Source of the DNA: Aristolochia californica
Lineage: Eukaryota > Streptophyta > Magnoliopsida > Piperales > Aristolochiaceae
Length of the DNA stretch: 64,000 nucleotides
NCBI GenBank assembly: GCA_029961685.1
Contig: JARWKL010000010.1
Location: forward strand, 30,282,111-30,346,110
Direction: 5' to 3'
In this document: one piece after another, positions 21,182-33,200 of the stretch
Numbering within the stretch: position 1 is the first letter of the stretch
How the letters are laid out: each line of letters opens with the position of its first letter
Position numbers and translations under genes: made by a program
Notes under the pieces: generated by a model
Databases searched by the model: none
The model's input: the letters and a program-made list of their open reading frames with translations, nothing else
What the model was told of the DNA's origin: nothing

Positions 21182-23263
21182 TTAATCAAAGAAATTCACC
21201 TTTTGATTTTTCTTTACACCGTGAAGAACCCGAACCCAATCACTGCCACAAATCAAAGCTTGAACTGTATTTGGTGCCAAGGAAGAACGATATGAGTCTA
21301 TTACTCTACCACCAACACTAAATGTAGACTCTGAAGCTACTGTGGATATGGGAATTACAAGGATGTCTGCTGCCATCTTAGATAATACCCAAAATTTCAT
21401 ATGATTCACTTTCCACCATTCTAAAACATCAAAATCATATTATGAAGTTTCCTCACAACTATATACACCTTCTTCAAGATAAATTTCCAATTCTGACCTT
21501 GGTGAATTAACTATATCCTTTTGTTTCATATAACTCATTAACTTTGACCAACCTGAACTTGATGAAGGCCTACGACTTGTGGAAACACCCATAGAGCTAG
21601 TACTTGAAACAATCTTTTCATTTCTAATATCCACATTATACAAGGATACATATTCATTGTAGATCTCATATAAGGTGCGTAGAACTAAATTTATATTCAT
21701 TGTAGCTTCCTCCTTAGAATATATCACTGGAAAACACATTTCGATCAACTTTAATTTGACCCTTGGATCCAAAACTGAAGCAACAACCATCAATAAATTG
21801 TATTCACCCCAGTACTTCTCAAATTTCTCTTTCATTCTACTAACCATTGTCCTAATGAAAACATTTTCATTTGTAGAATGAAAATCCAGAACTTGTTTTA
21901 CCCTATATACCTCACTAAGGTACAAATTAGAAGTAGGGTAGTCACTACCAGAAATTATATTAGTAACTGCATTAAAAACTTCTAGGATCTCACACACCAT
22001 GTCTACCTTTTCCCATTCATCAAAATTTGGCAAACAATCATAAGTTGGTTCTCTAACTTTAAATCTAGAAAATGCATCTTTGAATTTTAATGCAGAAGAC
22101 AACATGTCATAAGTGGAGTTCCAACGAGTTGGACAATCAATAACCAACCTCTTTTCACCAAGTTCTAATTGTTGTACAATTTCAGAAAAAGTGTGAAGTC
22201 AAGCCTCAGACAGATTTATGAATTTGACACTTTCACGCACATTATCAATGATATCCTTAATCTGAACAAGATCATCTTGGACTAATAAGTTCAAAATATG
22301 AGCACAACAACGCACTTGAAACAACTTTCTACCACACACCAAATTTTTTTTCCTTGAAAAATCTTGTTTCAAAACTCTGATACAAACATCATTATCTGCA
22401 GCATTATTAACTGAAATACTAAAAACTTTATTTTCGATCTCCCACTCTTTCAAACACTTATAAATAACATATGCTATATCAACGCCACGACCAGGAGGAG
22501 GAACATGCACAAAACTCAAGACTCGTTTTTGTAGCTTCCAATTACTGTCAATAAAATGCCTAGTAATAACCATGTATTCAATCTTTTGATTTTGGGACTT
22601 CCAAAGATCCGTGGTAAGACTAATCTTGTTAATCTCTTTTAACAAAATTTTCAATTTCTTTTTTTCTGCCTCATACACCTCCATACACTCCTTCTTAATG
22701 GTCTTACGGGATATTTTCTCATAATTCATATTTGTCATCTTCATTACAAAATTAAATCCCTCCTCTTCTACTATGAATGGATGTTCATGCATAAGAATCC
22801 AATGAGCAATGAGTACTCTCATTTTAGCTTGATCATATTTTCCTCCAAAATCCATAAAAGGAAGTCCAGATGGACTCTGATCAACATTAGACCCTGCTCC
22901 CACTGGTTGAAAGTTTAAGGTTTTTTGTTTTCTAATTGCCACTTTTCAACTAGTGCAACGTTTCAAATGTCGACTCATATGTGTGGTCACTCCACTACTA
23001 ATAACACTCAAATTGATTTTACAATGAACACACTGAGCCTTTTTTGTACCATTAAATGATACTTCTTTGAATTCCAACCACACATGAGACTTTTTTTGTC
23101 TTTTTGAAGTATGGGTAAAGTCACCTTCATCCTCATTTATGGTAATTTCATCTGGGTCCACTTCTATGACAGAGGGTAGTGACTCTGGTGGAGTTGAGTC
23201 ACTATTTATAGTCACACTAGAACTAGTGTTAATTATTGATGTTAATTGAGGAGGTGTTGACAT
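21182..23263 (-). pseudogene. hAT transposase, 694-codon frame with three in-frame stops (copy 3)
   Basis: From the ATG at 23263 one frame runs to the natural stop at 21182 with only three premature stops: TGA at 22946-22948, TGA at 22199-22201 and TAA at 21440-21442. At these sites copy 1 has AGA, AGA and CAA respectively, so each is one substitution. Domains in order: BED zinc finger (SHVWLEF, CVHC, HMSRHLKRC), RNase H-like core with TTDLWKS (first predicted catalytic Asp kept), then SISVNNAADND where copy 1 has VDN (second predicted Asp changed to Asn). The dimerisation domain has IPISTVASESTFSVGGR and SSLAPNTVQALI. About 694 codons fits a full-length plant hAT transposase. It is not functional as it stands. 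Confidence 0.92.
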
Positions 23264-24479
23264 TCTTACTTCTACAAAAAAATAAAATTACAAATTAAAA
23301 ACATAGAGAAAATAAAGTTATCCAAACAACAAAGATCCTACACATAACTTAAGATGCTTGTCTATTCTTAGAGGAAGGTACGTATGACAATCGGGAACGA
23401 CCCTTGTCTTTCAATGCAGTGGGGTCTCTTTGAGCCAGTAACCCTGCACCCAATAGTTTCCAGTCCAATATATTGATCCTTTTTTATATATAAATTTAAA
23501 AACTTCTAAGAGAAAGAAATAAGCATACCAACATTCTCTTCTAATATTCTGATGAAATACAACCTCAATAACAAGAAATTAATGATAAAAATGAAAAAAA
23601 AAATTCAAACCTTACAGAAACAGAAAGTGTGTTCGCTGTTCAGGGATATCTCCAAAAGCCTTTCCAAGAATGAAGGAGCATTGCTGAAACGAAACGAGAG
23701 TTAGAAATTTTGTAGGGTAAGGTCGGCGATGAAAAAAAACAGAACATTAAATAAAAATCTTACCTCCCGTCGAACCGTCGCTTTGTTCTTGTCAGCAAGG
23801 AAGAACTTTGGATGAAGAAATTGAAGAGGAAGGATAAAAATCGATTGCAAAAAAAAAAGATAATTTACATCGGTATGTATCTAACGTATCAATTCAACGA
23901 AATATTGGGTCTAAAAATAAAAATTATGTACTATATTCTGAAATGTTCTGATCTAATATGTATGATGAATACATACTTACTAGATTTGTTACTAGTCTAA
24001 CATAACATAATTGGGTTGAGTTCCATATGCATAAAAAAAAAATTTTGTTTTGGTGAACAACAATTTAATTATTATGGTTGTTTTATGGACCACAATATTA
24101 TATTTAGGAAGAGGAAGAGTTCCATAGGAATAAGAAAAAGATACATGAAGAAAGAACAAGCTCTGATCACACCAGATAGGGTTTTTTTTTTACAATTTTG
24201 CAGTTAGGACATGATTTTTGTCTACTCAATTGATTCAAAGAGCATGTTATCGTAATTTTAATTCTCTCAAGTTATTGAAAAAAAAAAACGGAACCAATAA
24301 AAGTCACAATAAAAGCTACAGAAAAAAGGTAAAGATTAATCATTGCATTTTGGATTAAAAAAGTCCACTACCAAATAAAATATAATTAATATGGACACAA
24401 TCTATATGAACAGAGATCAATATAAGTAGTGAACTAGCAAAAGTAGATGTGCATTGTACATTGAAAATGTTGATAATCC

Positions 24480-24712
24480 ACATATTGTGACTAGAAGAAG
24501 GGTTTTGAGACTTTGTCCACAGGAAAATCGTATAGGATACCAAATGTAGGACAACATATGATTGACGACTGTGCAGAATGCAATGCCGAGCAAAGGATGA
24601 ATGATCCTTTTCAGCTTAAACAGATTCTTAAGAGAGAACAGAAATTTTATGCATTTAAAACCAATACCGCTGATAGCAATATAGATGAAAATTGGAAGGT
24701 CAAAGTTTAGGC
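24480..24712 (+). other. Unidentified coding-like stretch carried inside hAT copy 3
   Basis: The plus-strand frame 24513-24710 (65 codons) has a non-repetitive, protein-like composition with DDCAECNAEQRMNDPF and QLKQILKREQKFYAF. It runs opposite to the transposase and lies between two repeated leader units that are adjacent in copy 1. It may be a host fragment captured by, or inserted into, the transposon. I do not recognise the protein, and a chance frame is possible. Confidence 0.3.
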
Positions 24713-26560
24713 CTGTGAGTAATAAGATAATAATCAACTACATGGTCTGCTAAATTCTCTTCGTGCTTAAAAAAAACCACATGATAGAAAACGATACGAG
24801 ATAAACTTATTGATTGAGGAAAAAAGGTAAAAAAATGATTAAAATGATGTATTTAACTTTATCTGGAACATATACAACGAACCCCAGAGTCCTGTCAACC
24901 AAAGGCTAACTAGACTTACAGAAGATAAAAATGAAAAAAAAAATCAACACTGAAATCACAGAGGAAAAAAACGTACTGAAAAAAAAAATCAACACCGAAA
25001 TTGCGGAGGAAGAAAACGTATAGAAGATAAAAATGAAAAAAAAAAAAATCAACTCCAAAATTGCTGAGGAAAAAAACATACAGAAGATAAAAATGAAAAA
25101 AAAAAATCAACACTTACAGAAATAGAGAGTGTTCGTCGTTCGGGGATATCTCCAAAACCTTTCAAAGAATGAAGAATCACTGCTTAAAAGAAACGATATT
25201 TAGAGATTTTGTAGGGTTAGGTCGGCAATGCAAAAAAAAAACATTAAATAAAAATCTTACCTCCCGTCGGACCGTGGCTTTTGTTCGTCGACGAGGAAAA
25301 ACTTCGGATGAAGAAATCAAAGAGGAAGAAATCGCAAAGGAAGACGAAAAAATCAAAGTCTTTGACAGAGATTGAAGAATCGGAGAGGGAGAGGGAGAAC
25401 GAGGGATTTGAAGACCAAAATCCCCCGTTTCCCATGAATACCCGCCGACAGACAGTGATTTTTGCTAGAAAATCATGTTGAAACGACATGAAAATGGCAG
25501 GAAATGGCAGAGAAGCATGGGTTCTAGACGGGGTAGGACGAAAGGGAAGAGACGGGACTCTTTGTCTCGAAAAAAAATTTAGAACTCCCCCGATTTCCGA
25601 ATCGCCGCTCGTTAAAACGAGCCGACGAGCCGAACCTGGCTTTGCTCGGGTTCGGCTCGTTAATATAAACGAACCTATTTCTGAGCTCGAGCTCGATATA
25701 AAACTAATCGAACCGAGCTGAAACTGAGCCGAACTCGAGCGGCTAGCGAACCGGCTCGGTTCAAAGCCACCCCTAGAAGCAACCTTCAACCAGTTCAATC
25801 ATTTGGTTGCACTTTCACACTGCTGCCATAGCTCACGCTTAGCCAAATTGCGTACTTTTTGCATCGTCAGAATAGGGATCCAACCTTTTGTTATCATAGC
25901 AAGAACCTTGCAATTGAGACAGAAAAATCCATTGCATTTGACACATCTCCGAAGTCAGATCTCTCAAGCATGCGATGCATAGGAGAGGATTCTTGTGGAG
26001 GATGAATCACTCCTTGCCTTGACATCAAATTGGAACAATTTGGGTATGGACAATAAAGTCAATGCCCTCAGTCACAATCTCCAATAATTTAGTGGTCAAA
26101 AATTTCTTAGAACTATCTACAGTAAGCTCGACATGACAGTCATCATGCGGATCCTCTGGCAAATCTCCATGAAGTAACTTGACTTCAACATGTTGTCTCA
26201 TGCAAGAAAAGCAGAACAGATGGAAGCAACGATCGACAGAAAATTTTGAGATTGCTCAGTTTCTTCCAAACAGAAATTGTATATGACCCTCAAACCCTTG
26301 TCTTCAGCATTACCCACCGGTTTTGTCATCTGAGAAACCATAGCATCTCTTGCCAATTTGTACACATGCTTCACACCTTGGCAGCAGAAAGAGTCGAAAA
26401 CCTCTAATTTTCTATGTGGACAAAAAACTTACTTGATTAAGTTTGCTACCTTTCGCTGTTTAGCAGTCCATCTCCCCCTAATTGCAAAAGGAAGTAGGAA
26501 CTTGTTGTTCAGAAGCTTATTCATTAACGATATTGATGCAGTAACCACTTAGATGCGAGT

Positions 26561-27002
26561 GAAGTGGACAAACAAATGATCCAAAAAGAACAGTAAAAGC
26601 AATCACTGTTCCGATTCTTTTGCTTTGTATTTCCTCCTGAATACATTTTAAGTTAAAAATGTTTACATTTTACAAAGCATTTGCAATACCCATCCATCAG
26701 AATTTAATTTTTGTTATGTAATTACTCCAAATTTTATTTTTATGGTGTAATTATTCAAAATGGCATGTTAAAAAATGCACGGACCATGACTTCGCGGATC
26801 ACCAATTTTCGCATCACTACGATCCAGGTTAGATAGGTAAAAAATGAATCTAATTGTTCAGAAGAAGAATAGAATAGGAAAAATTACAACTTCTTGATCA
26901 TGGTGTTTGTTTCTTTTCTTGATTTCTTCATTGGACCATCCCTTATTCCGAGACCTTGAGCTGCACCCTCATGCCTGAGCCACAACCGGCGGAACTATTA
27001 AT
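26561..27002. other. Spacer between RBR pseudogene and the RNA-binding protein gene
   Basis: Low-complexity AT-rich sequence. It must contain the 3' UTR of the minus-strand gene starting at 28256 (stop at 27003-27005). No other gene seen. Confidence 0.5.
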
Positions 27003-28256
27003 TTATACCTTCTGAGAATTCATAAAAGTCCCACTATAGAAGGATGTAATTGATGCTGCCTCACCTCCGTTAGGCGGAATGGCGCTCGGATTTGAGACGA
27101 TCGTGGCTAGGTTTGTGCTGGGAGAGTAGATGTGTCTTGGAACCCCCATCGCCTGAGACTGATGGACGTGGTAGTACGGGTACACTGGCATCATCGTGGT
27201 CGGAGTCATCATCGCCTGGTTTGGGTACACGTATGTCCCTGAGTAGTTAACCTTCTACACAAAAATTCATCGTCAAATCATGTTAAGAACTCGGAACTCT
27301 GATCCCACCGAAAACTAATCAAAAAAATTCTACTGATTATAGCTCACCGCATTATAGCTCATATCTGCAATATAGCTGGGCGAGTACCTACCGAGAAGAA
27401 AAAAATGGCGATGGAGATCACGCGGGCATTTCAAATTTTAAACTACACGAAAGAGACTTGTACAGAAAAGAAGCGAGAGGCTTCTCTTACCCGTAGGCAG
27501 GGAATGGTAATCCGTGGTGAGGATGGTGGAAAGGGGGTGCGGCCCCAGCAGGATAGTACCACTGTACCGCATTCTGAGGTGTAGAAGCAGCTGGCCTTGA
27601 TCCAATGTTGGAACCTTTAATTTTGTTTCAGAAAAATATAAATTTAGTTTTAATCGCACAAAAGAAGAGGAGACGGCAGTTTTTTTAAAGTTATCATTAT
27701 CTAGCGATCAATACGGAGGAATTTGACCAACTGGATCATGCGTTGACAATTCTCAAAGACTACATTCTGAGAAGAAAAGAAAAAAATTCAGCTGATTAAA
27801 CGACTTGTACCCACCTGATTGAGTTGTTGCAGAAGCTGATCTAGGACGGCGAGCTCCAAGGGAGGCCAAATTACAGTTGGCTCTCCTTCCGTTGATGACC
27901 GGCGTCGCATCCTCACACGCCTTTTTCGCAGCTTCTGCATCTCTAAACGTCACCTACACACCACAACGTTCAACACAGACTTCTGCGTTAATTAATTAAC
28001 CAGCAACATAGTACCGAATGGAACGGACAAAAGCCACCTCCCGATCGGTGACGGCAACACTTGATCTACTTACGAATCCATAGCCCTTGGATCTTGCAGT
28101 AACCTTATCGGAGATGATAACCGCTTCCAAGATCTCACCGTACTTCTCGAAATGCTCCTTCATGGCCTCCATCTGCGTCTCCCACGCCAGTCCCCCTACG
28201 AAGACCTTGGTCAACGTCGTGTCACCGAATTGAGCTCCGGCGTTTCCCATCGTCAT
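27003..28256 (-). CDS. Single-RRM RNA-binding protein (RBM24/38-like), five exons, intact
   Basis: Exons on the minus strand: 28256-28074, 27953-27815, 27614-27491, 27387-27348 and 27254-27003. All introns are GT-AG, phases match, and the total is 738 nt, giving 245 residues. The start at 28256 (MTMGNAGAQFGDTTLTKVFVGG) fits the family; an upstream in-frame TTG is not needed. One RRM spans residues 17-94: RNP2 VFVGGL (18-23) and RNP1 KGYGFVTF (57-64). The rest is Pro/Tyr/Gln-rich and disordered (AAPPFHHPHHGLPFPAYG, YPNQAMMTPTTMMPVYPYYH), as in plant relatives thought to bind mRNA. The family RRM usually reads ETQKE where this has ETQMEA. The 5' UTR is at 28257-28430, with a weak TATA-like TTATAA near 28441. 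No damage seen. Confidence 0.92.
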
Positions 28257-30239
28257 CTTCAACGCCCGGCCAAGTTCGATCCGACGGTCGCTACTTACCT
28301 AACGGACACTCAACGCCGTACAACAATGTGGACCATCCGATGGCTGAGCAGTAGTAGTTAATTCTCCAGCGACGTCGACGACGACGACGAACAGAGCTGT
28401 GTGCATCAAGGAGGCGGTGAAGACACAAGCAAGAAGGGAATTATAAGGAAGGAAGAGGAGACTGAAGAGGGCTCCCAATTCCCATGCCAGCTCGGAAGTC
28501 GGATCGGAAATTAAAAAAGCGGAAAAAGACAGTCATCGACAGAGGGACAGATAAGCTTGGCCTCGTCATGAACGTGCTTCCGTCCTTCAAAACTCTTTTA
28601 AATCAGCTTTGTCTATGCTCGCAGCCACCCCTTTTCACGCTTAATCTGCCACCTCTCCCTCCCTAAACCGCCATTCTCCGGTTCGCACATGTTAACCAAT
28701 CATGCGCTCCACCTCTACTAAGGCCATCACTCCCAACCCTCTCCATCTACATCTTCGAATCTGATCTCTGCAGTACCCCACATTCAGAACGGTTCAGATT
28801 GGCCATGGCATGGTTGTAATTTCGTATTTACTACAGTGCCACCTGCCCCGGAGGCGACATAGACTAGTGAATGGGATGGACAAACGAAGGGATTTTATTA
28901 AGGAAGAAGTGGCACATGCTGGGCACGTGAAGTGATGTGGGCAAGGTAAAGGAATGAAATCGGTTTGCGCATTAGTATAATCAATATAAATACTGGGATT
29001 TGGATTTACGAGGCAACAAGTTGCTGGAGGGAGGATTCGAAGTAGGTAAGAATTCAAAACGATAGCGAGGGAGATAGATTATTCGCGAGTTTTGATAGCA
29101 CTTGGGCAGGAAATCGAATGTGATAGAGAATAGTGAGTGGATGAGATGAGAGAGTTGAGGAAGCCACGTCGGATACAGATTCTGTTTTCTTTAACGAAGA
29201 TGGAAGAGGTAACGTGGCCAACTGTTCCGCAATTGGCGCAAAAGAGAGAAACTAACGAGTAACAGCCACTTGTAGCGTGCTTAGTTGAAGAGGAAATCTA
29301 AATCTTCACATGGGTCCGGTTCAAAGAAACCATCCCCCGTCCGAAATCCAACGAGGTTAATTTCCCACCCCATCCTCGATCCTGGTTGAAATATAAAACC
29401 CAACTCTGGATTTGATTCTCGAGTTTTTCGCTAAAGACGAGCCAGCGCCCACTCCGAACTGGAATGCTAGTGGTGGGTCTTTGAATGAGTGAGGCGATTC
29501 CTGAATCGCGATCGAGAGGTAAGAAAGAGAGAGAAAGAATTAGAGATCGGTATCCGTCTAGGGGTGAGCTGTGTATGGGCTGGCGGGGTCGCTGAGCGAG
29601 AAGAAGAGCAGAAGAAAGCATTTAACTCTGCTCAAGGCAGAGACAATCAATCATACGAGCCTTTTCAAAGTGTACAGAAACGTGACTTTGGCCGGCAGAC
29701 AGACACGAAATGATGGCCACGTTCTGCCGTCCCACCACCATTTTTCCCTTTCTTCTCCGTTTCTTCCTTCTCCAGGCTTTACACGATTGAATAGACACCC
29801 TTTCAGACAAAGAAAACAAGGCCCATTGACGCCCCTCTCATTGCTCAGCTTATTACGAGAGTGGACCATCTGAGACGTGAATTTAGACGTCAAGTTTCTT
29901 TTCTTCTGTGTTTTTTTTTCTCTCCTCGGTTGCATTTCTTAAGTAATCTTATGTCATAAAATCTCAATGTAATCAGTTTTCAGATATAAGTATTTTATCA
30001 TGGAATCTTTGTTTTCATAATTGAATTTAATATGTCAATACATACATTCTCCTACTATAGATCTTCGATACGATGCTATCATACACATTCTTCGTTGTGG
30101 CAACATGGATTGGAGGTCATACGTGCCACAGCTAATAGTTGCCTGCATCCTAATTGTTTTTTGGGATGGATAACTTATAAAGAATAGTTGTTAATTGAAC
30201 TAAACACAACTTTGTATTGACTTAGAGTATATTTAAATA
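28257..30239. promoter_or_regulatory. Upstream region of the RNA-binding protein gene
   Basis: No transposon or further gene is recognisable. The first 200 bases hold the 5' UTR, with a GAC/GTC trinucleotide run (28371-28391, CGACGACGAC type). CT/GA-rich stretches occur at 29515-29545 and 29740-29780. Open frames here overlap on both strands and look like chance. Confidence 0.45.
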
Positions 30240-33200
30240 CAATTTTACAACATGAATCACGGTGATCCAGAGGAGTTAGAAGAGTCCTATTCTTATAGAC
30301 AACTCAATTGATTAGTTGATAATTTTTTACAGAGTCAAAAAATATTTTATTCTTTATGCCCCTTCATAATAAGCCACAGTTAAATAAGTCAATCTTATTT
30401 CTTAACAACTGAAACTGTGAACATGACAATGACTTGGTAAGGAGATCAACAAGTTGGTCAACAGAAGCAACATGAGCAACACGAAGTAGAACAAATTGAA
30501 CTTGATTACGGATGAAATGATAATCAACTGCTACATGTTTTATTCTAGAGTAAAATACGGGATTGGAACTTAACTGAGTGGTACCAATATTATCACAATA
30601 GACAACGGGAGAAGACTACAAAGTCACACCAAGTTCAGTAAGTAGAGAGCACACCCATCAAAGTTCAACAATAGTAACAACAACCGATCGATACTCAGCC
30701 TCAGTAGAAGAACGAGCAAAATTGTATTGCTTCTTTGAACTCCAGGAAATGAGATTACACCCAAGATAGATAAGTTAGGCACTAGTGGAAGAGTAATCAT
30801 CATTATTGCCAACTCAATCAGTATCTAAGAACCCATGAAGAGATATAGGAGACTTGTGATATAGAAAAAGCAGTTTATCCAATGTGCCACATAAATACAA
30901 TAAAATATGTTTAACAAGTACCCAATGTTTGTGAGTCGGTTGATGCATAAATTGGGACATCTTATTGACAACAAAAGAAATATAAGGCTGAGTGAGAGAG
31001 GGATATTGTCGGCTACCAACTACTTCTCAAAATTGAGATGGATTAGAAAGAGAAGAGTTTGAGATCATGGTGAGTGATGAAGAGTTGGTCAGCAATGGGG
31101 TGATAATAGATTTAGCATTTTCCGTATGAGTCCTTTTCAGCAGGTCTTGGATGTATCTGCCCTGAGAGAATAATATGTCATTGCGATCCAGAGCAACTCC
31201 AAGGAAGTAAGAAACAGAGTCGAGATCTTTCAAAGAGAAACGTTGAGTGAGACAATCAACAAATTGAGTAATAAGGTCATTACTATTACCAGTAATAATA
31301 ATATCATCGACATATACCAGTAAAAACAGAACATGTTTGCCAGTATTGAAAGTAAATAAGGAAGTATTAGAGTGAGAATTCTTGAAACCTGAACCAACAT
31401 TAAATTGATGCAGCTCATGATACCCAGTCCGTGGAACCTGTTTGAGACCATAGAAAGTTTTATGCAGTTTGTAGACATAAGTTGGATGCTGAATCAACAA
31501 AGCTAGGAGTTTGTGCCATTTAAAAATTTTTTAGAGCCGACCTTGAAGAAAGACATTGTTGATATCGAGTTGACGAATGGACCAACCATTGCTAACTACA
31601 ATACTAAGTACAAATCTCATGGTGGTGGATTTAACAACTGAGCCAAAAGTCTCATGGTAATCCACACCTTGGTCATTGATGAAATCTTTTGGCTACAAGA
31701 TGATATTTGAATGTGTCAATAGACCCATCACAGTGTCGTTTGATTTCAAAAAATCTATTTACAACCAACAAGATAGTGATACTATTAGGAAGAACTAGTT
31801 CCCACGTCCCATTACGAGCAAGAGCATCATATTCTTCAGACATAGCTTGATGCCAGTTATGATCTTTGAGGGCTTGAGTCATGGAAGTAGGTTCAAAGTC
31901 TGGTTGGGATGTTAAGTGTGTGTGAAGGTCGAGTTTTTGAATTAGTTTACGAATATTATTTTTGGCTAGAGTGGTCATGCGATGTTGGGTGGTAGATTGT
32001 GCTTCGATGGATGGATGGATAAAATTTGGTGATGGTTGGATGGGTTGTGGTTGTTGCTCAGTTTCTATTTGATGTGTTGGTGTCTGAGAGGTTTGTGAAT
32101 TATCATCAAAAGAAGGCATGTCTTGAGGGTGCCCTTGAGGTGGAGTGTTAGAAGTCGGCTGTGGTGACGAAGTTGACGAAATAGTAAGCACATTGGGAAT
32201 CCAAATATCTATGGTGGTGGAGATGGGACGAAGTAGGTAATTATTAAGGAAGGTGTACGAGAATGACTCTACAAATTTGACATGACTGAGAAATAAATAT
32301 TTTTGAAGTAGATGGTTCAAAACACTAGTAAGCACTTTGAGATAACAAATATCCAAGAAATACACATGGTTTAGACCTTTGATCAAATTTGTGAGATGTA
32401 TATGGACGAAGCCAATGATAACATAAACAGCCAAAAATCTTTAGTTTAGAATAATTTGGTATTTTTTGGAAAATTAATTCATAGGGAGATGATAGATTGA
32501 GTGTAGTGGTTGGCATCCTATTTATTAATTAAACACCAATGGAAAAGGCATGAGACCAAAAGGTAATTGGAAGAGAGGCATGAGAAAGTAAGGTGAGACT
32601 AGTTTCAACAATATGATGATGTCTTCTTTCTGAGTAGTCATTGTATTTAGGTGTATGGAGTGGAATGGTTAGGTAACAAATGTCATTTAAAGAAAGGTAA
32701 TCTTTAAGATTCATATATTCTCCCCCATTGTCTGAATAGAGTGTGATAATTTTTTTTTGAAGTACTTTTCCACAATGGCTTTGAATGGTGAAAAACATCC
32801 TGGATTTCAGATTTTCATTTGAGTGGGTAAAACCATATGTATTTGGTAAAGTGATCGACGAAAATGACATAATATTTGAAAACATCTTGTGAAAAAATAG
32901 GAGAAGTCCATACATAAAAAAATAAAAAAATTCAAGTGGGTATGTAGAGATAGGAGATGAAGTAGAGAAAAATATTTTATGACTGTTATTGCAAAGATAT
33001 GCATTACATAAAAACACTTTTGGCATAGGAGTAGAATATTTTAAATGATAACTAGAAAGAATATGTTTCAAAATGGAAAGAGTGGGATGACTTAATTGAT
33101 GATGACAATTGGATGATGTGGTTTTGACTTGAGAGAAGGCAAAAATTGGAGAAGACATGGATTTACTATTCGGCCATTCATAGACTCCATCTCTAGTGTT

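Larger units (their letters stand above)
20221..25775 (-). mobile_element. hAT transposon copy 3 (5,555 bp), reverse orientation
   Basis: Ends TAGGGGTGGCATCGAGCC (left) and AAAGCCACCCCTA (right) match those of copy 1 in reverse. Both subterminal zones are packed with CGAGCC/GGCTCG. The transposase frame is at 21182-23263. The 5' leader (23270-25560) carries two leader-exon-like units (about 23630 and 25110-25200), A-rich tandem repeats at 24915-25110, and an unrelated stretch between them. No clean 8-bp target-site duplication remains; the exon sequence after the element appears to lack roughly a dozen bases of the expected RBR codons, so a small deletion may have removed it. Confidence 0.92.
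19567..26560 (-). pseudogene. RBR-type E3 ubiquitin ligase pseudogene (RSL1-like), split by a hAT element
   Basis: RBR ligases move ubiquitin from an E2 to a RING2 cysteine and then to substrate. On the minus strand the pieces occur in family order. First is the tail of the N-terminal RNase H-like domain (26560-26330: NNKFLLPFAIRGRWTAKQRK, then VKHVYKLARDAMVSQ). Then comes RING1 (26300-26180: CLEETEQSQ, FSVDRCFH, CFSCMRQHVEVKLLHG) and IBR-region remnants with KCNGFFCLNCKV (to about 25900). KCNQMIELVEGC follows near 25800, then the 5.55-kb hAT (20221-25775), then a 12-base exon end with a GT donor (20207-20220). The last exon is 19567-19744 with RING2 text YEFYSTCGSEWRNKK and an acidic tail. 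Frameshifts occur in RING1/IBR and near 25800, and Cys to Arg and Cys to Tyr changes remove RING2 zinc ligands. The locus cannot make a working ligase. Confidence 0.88.
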
